From an uncultured euryarchaeote (GTDB lineage Archaea > Thermoplasmatota > Poseidoniia > Poseidoniales > Thalassarchaeaceae), in NCBI GenBank assembly GCA_937901365.1, contig CALCEF010000276.1:1-6019 (forward strand): a stretch of DNA of 6,019 nt, in the 5' to 3' direction. Of this stretch, positions 1 to 6,019 are shown piece after piece (the stretch's first letter is position 1; the number at the start of each line of letters is the position of its first letter). The position numbers were made by a program, and so were the translations under genes. The notes under the pieces were generated by a model, which was not told where the DNA came from, did no database searches, and was given only the letters and a program-made list of their open reading frames with translations.

Positions 1-1
1 G

Positions 2-1066
2 ATTCATTGGAGCGAAGTCTTGGCAGGAGAGAAAGCATTCAACGCCACAGGAGAATGGCTACCTGAGGCCACACTCGATGCCATGCGCAGCGGTTTGGTC
101 TCCATCAAAGGACCACTAACCACGCCTGTTGGCGGCGGAATTCGCAGCCTCAACGTCGCTCTTCGTCAGAAGCTCGATCTGTTCGCATGCGTGCGTCCTG
201 TGCGCTGGTATGCAGGCACCCCAAGTCCAGTTCGAGACCCAGGGGCGGTCGACATGATCATCTTCCGAGAGAACAGCGAAGATGTCTACGCTGGAATCGA
301 ATGGGAATCCGGTTCACCCGAAGTTGCCAAGGTCATCGATTTCTTGCAAAACGAAATGGGAGTAGATAAGATCCGATTCCCCAACACCAGTGGTATCGGC
401 ATCAAGCCGGTCTCCAGTGAAGGAACTGCCCGCATCGTTCGCGCTGCAATCCGATATGCGATTGACAATGACAAGGACAGTGTTACCTTGGTTCACAAGG
501 GGAACATCATGAAATTCACAGAAGGTGGATTCCGCGACTGGGGATACCAGTTGGCACAGGATGAATTTGGAGCAGAATTGCTCGATGGCGGTCCATGGTG
601 CACAATGACCAACCCGAATACGGGGAACACGATTACGATCAAGGACGTCATCGCTGACGCCATGCTTCAACAGGTTCTCACGCGCCCGCGCGAGTATGGA
701 GTATTGACGACAATGAATCTCAATGGTGACTACATCTCCGATGCACTCGCTGCCCAAGTCGGTGGCATTGGAATCGCACCCGGTGCTAACATCAACTACG
801 ATACGGGCATCGCCATCTTTGAGGCAACTCACGGTACCGCACCGAAGTATACCGGTCAAGACAAGGTGAACCCTGGTAGTTTGATTCTCAGTGCTGAGAT
901 GATGCTTCGACACATGGGTTGGACCGAGGCTGCAGATCTCATCGTCAAGGGCATGGAAGGAGCCATTAGTGCACAGACGGTGACATACGACTTTGAGCGA
1001 TTGATGGACGGAGCAACACTTCTCAAGTGCTCAGAATTTGGTCAGGCAATCATCGACCACATGTGA
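2..1066 (+). CDS. icd: NADP-dependent isocitrate dehydrogenase, 5'-truncated by window edge
   Basis: Converts isocitrate to 2-oxoglutarate and CO2 with reduction of NADP+, in the cytoplasmic TCA cycle. The reading frame is open to the window edge. The 354 visible residues correspond to about residue 65 onward of the 416-residue E. coli Icd, so some 60 to 65 N-terminal residues lie outside; the in-frame TTG at 20 is internal. By recalled alignment to E. coli, the substrate and metal residues are all present: Ser113 (bases 146-148), Arg119, Arg129, Arg153, Tyr160, Lys230 (497-499), Asp283, Asp307 (728-730) and Asp311. The NADP-specificity residues Lys344-Tyr345 (845-850), Tyr391 and Arg395 (998-1000) are also present, which argues against an NAD-type enzyme. 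The only length difference from E. coli is two extra residues in the [13 protein letters not shown] stretch. Ser113, the E. coli AceK phosphorylation site, is conserved, but no kinase gene is visible. Confidence 0.97.
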   Translation: MHWSEVLAGEKAFNATGEWLPEATLDAMRSGLVSIKGPLTTPVGGGIRSLNVALRQKLDLFACVRPVRWYAGTPSPVRDPGAVDMIIFRENSEDVYAGIEWESGSPEVAKVIDFLQNEMGVDKIRFPNTSGIGIKPVSSEGTARIVRAAIRYAIDNDKDSVTLVHKGNIMKFTEGGFRDWGYQLAQDEFGAELLDGGPWCTMTNPNTGNTITIKDVIADAMLQQVLTRPREYGVLTTMNLNGDYISDALAAQVGGIGIAPGANINYDTGIAIFEATHGTAPKYTGQDKVNPGSLILSAEMMLRHMGWTEAADLIVKGMEGAISAQTVTYDFERLMDGATLLKCSEFGQAIIDHM

Positions 1067-1075
1067 GTGGGTTGA

Positions 1076-1756
1076 ATGGACGACAAGTTCGGAAATCCAC
1101 TTCCGACCGAGGTTCGAGACCGCCTTCTGAAACTCTCAGAGGCGGCAGAGGCCGATGGTGAACCACTTCGTTGGTTTGAGGAATTGTACTCAACTGCAAA
1201 TCGACAATCTGATGAGATTCCATGGGCGAGAATGGAACCTCATCCGAAGATGGTTGAGTGGATTGCAGGGCAACCAGATGTTCAAGGAAAGGCACTTGTC
1301 GTCGGATGTGGCCTTGGTGATGACGCTGAATGGTTGGCTGCAGCAGGGTTCCAAGTGACCGCCTTTGACATCTCAGAATCCTCCATCAATTGGTGTAGAG
1401 AGAGATTTCCTTCAACAGAAGTCGATTACAGGGTGGCCGATCTTCTCAACCCGCCAGCGGATTGGTTGAACACATTCGATTTGGTTGTTGAGATCCACAT
1501 CTTGCAAGCCATTCCAGAATCGATACGTGACCCAGCTGCAGACCAATTACCACCCCTGTTAAACACCGGAGGAACTTTACTGTGCATCGGAAGGTTAGCT
1601 GGTCTTCAAATTCCGGATGAACCATCTCCACCTTGGCCGTTGTCTAGAACTTGGCTTGAGGGTAGATTTGCAACGCTCAATCCAACATTTTTCAGACATT
1701 TTGTCTATGAGGAATCTCCGAGTATTGATCGCTATATCGCCGCTTGGCGTCAGTAA
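1076..1756 (+). CDS. class I SAM-dependent methyltransferase
   Basis: A 226-residue, probably cytoplasmic methyltransferase of the seven-strand Rossmann type; its substrate cannot be told from sequence. The SAM-binding motif I is at residues 73-83 (ALVVGCGLGDD), the acidic residue of motif post-I is Asp98 (VTAFDIS), Asp122 fits motif II (VADLL), and the FDLVVEIHILQAIP stretch at 134-147 fits motif IV. N-terminal WFEELY (33-38) and PW (49-50) together with C-terminal PPWPLSR (185-191) recall a TPMT-like group of small-molecule methyltransferases that I remember as common in actinobacteria; that placement is from memory. The ATG at 1076 follows the icd stop by 9 bases, so co-transcription with icd is plausible. 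The upstream GAGTGGG is only a weak ribosome-binding match. The stop TAA (1754-1756) directly abuts the stop of the convergent PIN gene. Confidence 0.9.
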   Translation: MDDKFGNPLPTEVRDRLLKLSEAAEADGEPLRWFEELYSTANRQSDEIPWARMEPHPKMVEWIAGQPDVQGKALVVGCGLGDDAEWLAAAGFQVTAFDISESSINWCRERFPSTEVDYRVADLLNPPADWLNTFDLVVEIHILQAIPESIRDPAADQLPPLLNTGGTLLCIGRLAGLQIPDEPSPPWPLSRTWLEGRFATLNPTFFRHFVYEESPSIDRYIAAWRQ

Positions 1757-4700
1757 TCAAGCCCATTGGCTGAGTTCTCGAGCGGTTCGAACAACACCGA
1801 ACCCAAACGTTTCTTCCAGAGAACGCCGCACAATCCAGAAATCAGAATCTCGCGAAGCGACGAGAACGGCACCAATCCCTTTGTGCACTGATTCTGCAAG
1901 TTTTGCTGCTTCTCTCATGATGTCGCGATCACCTCTCTCTGGATAGATTGCATCCTTACCGATTTTTGTTCTCTTTGAGATTGATTTTGCATTGTGTGCA
2001 GCCTTACTATCAACGACTTCAAGGTAGGTCTTTCGATGACCGACCATGAATTGAACGGTTTTCTCCTCAAATGCAGCATCTTCATCTTCCAGATTTTCCA
2101 CTTCCATGGGCTCCCAAGTATTGTACTCAGATAGAACGTCGTTGCAAATCTCTTCTAGTGCGCGTTCTGTCACTGTTTCAACCCAGTGAACTTCATTCAA
2201 CCAGATGTTATTGAATAGCGAACGAACCCTTCCGAGATTCCCCATCATGTTTCTGAATTCTCTTTCAGCGGCTCTTGGAATCATTAGTTCGACCATTCCA
2301 GACTTGGATTTGTAGATTACAGTTCGGTGGAAAGAACCCTGCGCATTGGTCTCAATTCCACCTTCTTCATCCAGTAGCCAACCGATTTTTTCCTTTGCAG
2401 CATCAATCAGTAAGTTGGTGTCAACTAAAATCAGTGGTTTCAATGTTAGATGACGTAATTTTCGCCTCACACGAATAGGCAGTGCGCCCTCATGTTCTCC
2501 GAAAAACTCCTTTTGCATCCCCAGAAGCCCCTTCATCTGACGATTTGAAAACTGCCCTGAATTCATGGCACGTTCAAGCATCATCAAACCTTGAGTCGGA
2601 TTGAGTTTAACGGCATCTCTCGCAACATCCTCAATTTCATCTACCCCTGCCTCATCGTCAAGTAGATGCTGAAATCGATCTTCTAACTTACTCCGTGGAC
2701 TACGATGATTGCTAGTTAGATTTCGCTTCGCAGCACGGATTCGTCCCCTCCATGGATCTCTTGGTAAGCCATGAGAATTTGGATATGTGAACAGTAAATC
2801 CAACTCGTCTTCAGGATAGGTCGTTCGCTCCTTTTCAACTAATTCTCCATCGGTATTTTCTTCTGAAACCACTTCCGTATTAGCAATCCAATTTAGCAAT
2901 CTTCTTCTTGCAGAATCAGGTTGTTGACGAACCGCATCGTCACAAACATGGAGATACAATTGGAATTGACCTGTAATGGCAGATTGCAAAGCCTGTTGAG
3001 ATTCCAACATCTCTACCGCTTCAGAGTATTTACCTGCATGCGCGAAAGCAATGAGGGCTCTTCTTGCCAATCGAACACGATTTACAAAATCGAACGATAA
3101 GTCGGTGCTGGCCCGACGCAGAGATCTGCCTGCTGACAGGTGCTTGCCTTCTTTCTCTTCAATGGATGCAAGAATAATTTGAGTCCATGAAGTAGAAGTT
3201 GCATGCAAGCGATGCCATTCTGCAAAAGCTGGAATGGCAATGCTATCATGTTCCAAAACAACTTGCCTAATTGAATCAACCATCCTCTTGCTGGGATTTT
3301 CTCCAATCATTCCATCCAAAATTGAAATTGCTTGATTCGTGCTTTGTTCTCTATGATCATCTAGTAATCGGATGGCTCGATTGAATCGAAGTTGATCCAA
3401 TACTGCACTAAAGAGTCGAAGCTCAACACCTCTCAGAGATGAATTGTTGATTGAGGTTTGAAGACTATCAATCCGATTAATGGGAACCAATCCATCACCT
3501 CCAGGTCCGAGTGCTCGAATTGTTTGCTTAAATGAGTGAAACGCCTTCCGATTGCTACCGATTCTATTTCCAATCGAAGTTAGATTGGCTGGTGCTCCCT
3601 CCAGCAATTTGATCAATTCAATTGAGGTTTCAGACAGTACTCCGCTGGGCTCATTGGCCAAAGCTTCGATTGCCTTTGGCTTGGCGTTTAGAGACCATTG
3701 ACACAATTCTTGATGAGCGTTTCCAGGCAATAAATGGTGAACCAATAGTGTGCGATGAGGGTGTTTGGTAGGACCATCTTGCATCTTCATCAAAATAGAA
3801 CCAATCCGCACCGAATCTCCCGATTCTGAAAAAATATCCAAGGCAATCTCTTCAAATTGAATCCAATCAAAATCATCTCTCTTTTGTGCTTCAATTGCCG
3901 CCTCAAATCGTAATTCAAGTGGTATATCTTCAGCATGAATAATCAACTCTAATCCATTACAATCGAAGCGATGTATATCGCTCATTAATCGTTCGATTAA
4001 AGCATCATCTTCACTCATCTTGATGAGGTCTAAGACATGTTGCAATCTGTTTGAATCTGCCAAATTCAACTCGCTAATCGTTTGCAATCCCTCGTCGTAA
4101 CTTCCTTCCCTTATGTGAGCAGCAATCAAGGACCACATCAACTTTCTACGATCCTCAATATCCTCCACCAGTAGAACTCCTTCCTGTATTTCGTTAGCTG
4201 ATAATTCAGCATCATCTGGTGCATTAATCCAAGATTGATACCGCATTGCAATCGAAAGTGCATCATCTCCCTTAGCACCATGGCAATTTGCCCAGGCTTC
4301 CATTTGACCCGAACGGAGTTGTAGCAGTGCTAGGTGATCTTTGGCAACTGATGCAACCCCTTCCCCTTCTTCGATCAATGCAGATAATTTGTCAATACAT
4401 CCATCACCATTGGTGAAGATTTCAACCAATACACCGATTAATTTGGAGTCCCCTTCTAAATGGTTGAATGCCTTGGGCACTCCTGTGAACTTGCCTTTAC
4501 CTTGAAGTGATTTGATGACCCTCTGAATGCCCAACTGTATATCTGCAGTGAGAGGGAATGGCGGAGGAATTTCTAACCATTCAGCCAAAGCTTCTCGATT
4601 TAATGGATCGATTCTTGCAGAGTCAATCCAAGCCCCAAAGTCACCCACTGGTGACAAGTCAACTGAGGCTTTTGGATACACTTCTAATTGAGCCAATATT

Positions 4701-5140
4701 GGCGCTTCTTTCCCCATACGGTGCCATGCTGGATGAATTCCCTCACCGCAGGCCTCATGCAATTTTTCTAATTCAGCATCCCAATTCGGCACCCATTTCG
4801 AGCCCATACGAGCCTTTTGAACAAGCATCGAAGCCATACGATAACCGAGAGGTGCATTGGAATTGATCAATGAATCAACACTCTCTATCCAATCATCTGC
4901 ACCCTTCATTGTGTGGACGCCTCGTCTTCCAGAACGCCGACTCCGCCCTCGCTTGGGGCCATCTTCAGTCGCCCTTTCCTCTTTGTTTACAGCAACTAAA
5001 ACCAAGCCCCACCAGGGTTTGTCCTCTAGCAACGTCCAAGCTGCATTATCCATGACCTTCTTTCTTCGGATTGCAGGATTATCACCTGCCTTACCAATCA
5101 CATCGAGGCAGGTGAGTAGGAGGTCTTCTTTCTTCGCCAA
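1757..5140 (-). CDS. large helical-repeat protein with C-terminal PIN-type nuclease domain
   Basis: A 1,127-residue protein of unknown function. Residues 898-1127 form a PIN-like domain: LILVDTNLLID with Asp907 (bases 2420-2422), AEREF with Glu959/Glu961, GDRDIMRE with Asp1071/Asp1073, and VASRDSDF with Asp1098/Asp1100. This is a full acidic metal site, so a Mg/Mn-dependent RNase is the likely activity. About 110 residues separate the second and third acidic sites, longer than in compact VapC-type PIN domains, and include an acidic run near 1013-1029. Residues 80-890 are mostly predicted helical, with TPR-like stretches at about 331-363 and 690-718, suggesting a scaffold. A basic patch lies at 61-73 (KRGRSRRSGRR). 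No signal peptide or membrane segment is seen. TTG at 5140 is the most upstream start, since TGA directly precedes it; the next ATG is at 5053 (Met30). The N-terminus is therefore uncertain. The large domain matches no family I recognise. Confidence 0.88.
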   Translation of the reverse strand: MAKKEDLLLTCLDVIGKAGDNPAIRRKKVMDNAAWTLLEDKPWWGLVLVAVNKEERATEDGPKRGRSRRSGRRGVHTMKGADDWIESVDSLINSNAPLGYRMASMLVQKARMGSKWVPNWDAELEKLHEACGEGIHPAWHRMGKEAPILAQLEVYPKASVDLSPVGDFGAWIDSARIDPLNREALAEWLEIPPPFPLTADIQLGIQRVIKSLQGKGKFTGVPKAFNHLEGDSKLIGVLVEIFTNGDGCIDKLSALIEEGEGVASVAKDHLALLQLRSGQMEAWANCHGAKGDDALSIAMRYQSWINAPDDAELSANEIQEGVLLVEDIEDRRKLMWSLIAAHIREGSYDEGLQTISELNLADSNRLQHVLDLIKMSEDDALIERLMSDIHRFDCNGLELIIHAEDIPLELRFEAAIEAQKRDDFDWIQFEEIALDIFSESGDSVRIGSILMKMQDGPTKHPHRTLLVHHLLPGNAHQELCQWSLNAKPKAIEALANEPSGVLSETSIELIKLLEGAPANLTSIGNRIGSNRKAFHSFKQTIRALGPGGDGLVPINRIDSLQTSINNSSLRGVELRLFSAVLDQLRFNRAIRLLDDHREQSTNQAISILDGMIGENPSKRMVDSIRQVVLEHDSIAIPAFAEWHRLHATSTSWTQIILASIEEKEGKHLSAGRSLRRASTDLSFDFVNRVRLARRALIAFAHAGKYSEAVEMLESQQALQSAITGQFQLYLHVCDDAVRQQPDSARRRLLNWIANTEVVSEENTDGELVEKERTTYPEDELDLLFTYPNSHGLPRDPWRGRIRAAKRNLTSNHRSPRSKLEDRFQHLLDDEAGVDEIEDVARDAVKLNPTQGLMMLERAMNSGQFSNRQMKGLLGMQKEFFGEHEGALPIRVRRKLRHLTLKPLILVDTNLLIDAAKEKIGWLLDEEGGIETNAQGSFHRTVIYKSKSGMVELMIPRAAEREFRNMMGNLGRVRSLFNNIWLNEVHWVETVTERALEEICNDVLSEYNTWEPMEVENLEDEDAAFEEKTVQFMVGHRKTYLEVVDSKAAHNAKSISKRTKIGKDAIYPERGDRDIMREAAKLAESVHKGIGAVLVASRDSDFWIVRRSLEETFGFGVVRTARELSQWA
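3968..4000. repeat. two adjacent small inverted repeats inside the PIN gene
   Basis: GCGAT-GTAT-ATCGC (3968-3981) is followed after three bases by TTAATCG-TT-CGATTAA (3985-4000). Both have perfect arms. They lie within the coding sequence for the helical part of the PIN protein (about residues 381-391). They may be chance in AT-rich coding DNA, since the second has a loop too short for a stable RNA hairpin, but it could be a binding palindrome. Confidence 0.3.
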
Positions 5141-5229
5141 TCACTCGCCCCCCGCCTACGGCGGGGTTACAGCCATCATCGGACTATTATGAACGCATCG
5201 CTGAAGTGTAACTCTCTTCTCGGAAGGGT
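5141..5229. promoter_or_regulatory. divergent intergenic spacer with shared AT-rich promoter candidate
   Basis: These 89 bases separate the start of the PIN gene (leftward) from the start of the membrane-protein gene (rightward), so promoters for both should lie here unless they are within coding sequence. The clearest AT-rich box is CTATTAT at 5184-5190, about 40 bases from the right start codon and 44 from the left one. It reads TATTAT one way and ATAATA the other, so it could act as a TATA-like element for either or both genes. No convincing bacterial -35 box sits at the right distance. Immediately before the right start codon, GGAAGGGT (5222-5229) is purine-rich but very close for a Shine-Dalgarno site. 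The promoter assignment is inference. Confidence 0.35.
5150..5166. repeat. perfect GC-rich hairpin next to PIN gene start
   Basis: A perfect inverted repeat with 7-base arms CCCCGCC and GGCGGGG around the 3-base loop TAC. It is the strongest intergenic structure in the window. In the leftward transcript it would end 9 bases before the TTG start, covering the place where a Shine-Dalgarno site would sit. It has no T-run on either side, so it is not a standard intrinsic terminator. It may be a translational control element, a protein-binding palindrome, or one copy of a dispersed palindromic repeat. Confidence 0.6.
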
Positions 5230-5712
5230 ATGGACGCAACCAACTTGGTGATTATTTTGCTCCATCCAATCATCGCGTTGGGGGTCATCGGTTGGATGGT
5301 TCGTCAGCATCGTTGGCGCCAGCGTGGTTTGCTTCTGAAAGGTGAAGAAAGGAAGGCTGCGGTTGAATCACATGAACGAGATGGGGAGCGTTTGTACATC
5401 CTCGCATGGATTGTTGTAATCTGTGGCTTCCTTGCCAATTACTTGTATCGAATCCGCACAGAAGATGTCACTTTCCCGAGTGCGTTGATGCCAAGTGGTG
5501 CGGGGGGTTTGCATGCTGGCGGGGGGATCATCGGATTGATTCTCATCACCATCCTTTGGCGTAAAGGACGAAAAGCCAGAGATTTGAGAAACGCAGGGAA
5601 ACCATGGGCCGCCGAAAAACAGCGTCATGGACGTGCGTCTGATGCAATCATGATCCTCATTGGATTGCATGCATTCCTAGGATTCCTTTGGTTGATGCAA
5701 TTATTGTCGTAA
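5230..5712 (+). CDS. four-helix membrane protein, possible DUF4079/cytochrome b561-like haem protein
   Basis: A 160-residue integral membrane protein. Hydrophobic segments lie at about residues 5-23, 55-73, 94-110 and 138-158, joined by Arg/Lys-rich loops (24-41 and 111-135) that would face the cytoplasm. Histidines occur at or near the segments: His12 (LLHPII), His48 just before segment 2, His95 (GLHAGGG), His133 just before segment 4, and His147 (GLHAFLG). An LHP start, an LHAxxG motif at segment 3 and RHxxxSD before the last segment recall DUF4079 and cytochrome b561-like proteins, where paired histidines bind haem b for transmembrane electron transfer. The family call is from memory and tentative. 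The start is well fixed: an in-frame TAA at 5209-5211 lies upstream and no other start codon lies between. The gene diverges from the PIN gene, and its last 12 bases overlap the convergent DHH gene. Confidence 0.85.
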   Translation: MDATNLVIILLHPIIALGVIGWMVRQHRWRQRGLLLKGEERKAAVESHERDGERLYILAWIVVICGFLANYLYRIRTEDVTFPSALMPSGAGGLHAGGGIIGLILITILWRKGRKARDLRNAGKPWAAEKQRHGRASDAIMILIGLHAFLGFLWLMQLLS

Positions 5713-6019
5713 TCGTTGAGACCACTTCGACATCCATGCCTCAATATTTCGCTCAACGTCATCATACACAACATCCCGACTTTCCAGTTGACCCAAATCG
5801 GAGAGGGGTTGGATTCTACAACCACAAGCATTGGCATGTCCACCACCATCCAAATCGAAAGCGGTCGCCAACCTTGTCAAGTCAAACAATCCTCCATTTA
5901 CATGCAAAAATGAGTTGCTGTAAAATGAAGCTGAAAGTGGCCACCTCCCATCTTCCTCAGTCCTCTCATGATATCCATGGATAATCATGCAAGCATCGCA
6001 TTTCTCTCCAATGTGCGCA
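5701..6019 (-). CDS. DHH-family phosphoesterase, C-terminal DHHA1 part, cut by window edge
   Basis: Only the last 105 residues are visible; the frame stays open to the window edge, so the ATG at 5988 is probably internal. The residues before it (AHIGEKCDAC) continue the protein. The DLDGGGHANACGCRI stretch (GGGH at bases 5836-5847) is the hallmark substrate-binding motif of the DHHA1 domain, preceded by the expected strand (LSASFYS) and helix (DLTRLATAF). DHH/DHHA1 proteins are Mn-dependent phosphoesterases, including NrnA-type oligoribonucleases and pAp phosphatases, RecJ-like exonucleases and cyclic-di-AMP phosphodiesterases. The DHH catalytic domain lies outside the window, so the substrate class cannot be assigned. 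The C-terminal tail after the motif, about 37 residues, looks helical. The stop TAA (5701-5703, minus strand) lies inside the end of the membrane-protein gene, a 12-base tail-to-tail overlap. Confidence 0.85.
   Translation of the reverse strand, partial: AHIGEKCDACMIIHGYHERTEEDGRWPLSASFYSNSFLHVNGGLFDLTRLATAFDLDGGGHANACGCRIQPLSDLGQLESRDVVYDDVERNIEAWMSKWSQRLRQ

Noticed and set aside
314..913. 199-residue open frame antisense to icd
   Set aside because: It lies wholly opposite a highly conserved enzyme gene, its translation shows no domain, and long antisense frames are expected opposite genes with this codon pattern.
1960..1975. T-rich stretch (ATTTTTGTTCTCTTT) as a terminator for the icd-methyltransferase transcript
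   Set aside because: It lies some 200 bases inside the opposite gene, has no stem before it, and similar T-rich stretches are common in this region, so it cannot be told from coding background.
1757..2450. Toxin-antitoxin (VapBC) module
   Set aside because: The PIN domain is part of a 1,127-residue protein and no small antitoxin gene is next to it; the flanking genes are a methyltransferase and a membrane protein.
5073..5089. GCAGG-ATTATCA-CCTGC inverted repeat
   Set aside because: A five-base stem inside coding sequence is easily explained by chance.
5150..5166. Intrinsic terminator
   Set aside because: The hairpin lies between two divergent genes with no transcript running into it from either side, and no T-run follows on either strand.
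4558..5192. Plus-strand open frames opposite the start of the PIN gene
   Set aside because: Their translations are low in recognisable motifs and they overlap the long minus-strand frame; they look like shadows.
5189..5251. A 20-residue upstream open frame (ATG at 5189) overlapping the start of the membrane-protein gene
   Set aside because: It has no ribosome-binding signal and its ATG overlaps the AT-rich promoter candidate, so it may not even be transcribed.

Overview
This 6,019-base window carries five protein-coding genes, two of them cut by the window edges. No RNA gene, CRISPR array or insertion sequence is visible. Coding density is very high, with one real intergenic gap of 89 bases. 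The organism cannot be fixed from this sequence. The compact layout, a TTG start, and mixed bacterial-type metabolic genes with a very large solenoid-PIN protein would fit a marine planktonic archaeon such as Marine Group II (Ca. Poseidoniales), but this is a guess and a bacterium is not excluded.

Left side, plus strand: the 3' six-sevenths of an NADP-dependent isocitrate dehydrogenase gene (icd) that closely follows the Escherichia coli enzyme, with all catalytic and NADP-specificity residues present. After a 9-base gap comes a complete class I SAM-dependent methyltransferase gene (226 residues). The two may be co-transcribed.

Centre, minus strand: a 1,127-residue protein fills 56% of the window. 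Its first ~890 residues look helical with TPR-like stretches. Its last ~230 residues form a PIN-type nuclease domain with a complete acidic active site. Its stop codon directly abuts the methyltransferase stop codon. This is the least described and most interesting gene here.

Right side: the 89-base divergent spacer holds a perfect GC-rich hairpin close to the TTG start of the PIN gene, and one AT-rich box that could serve as a promoter element in either direction. Rightward from the spacer lies a 160-residue protein with four membrane segments and several histidines, possibly a haem-binding protein of the DUF4079 or cytochrome b561 type. Its 3' end overlaps by 12 bases the end of a convergent, partial DHH/DHHA1-family phosphoesterase gene.

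Apart from the possible icd-methyltransferase unit, the genes alternate in strand and show no obvious shared pathway. The PIN protein and the DHH protein could both act on RNA or oligonucleotides, but position alone does not link them.
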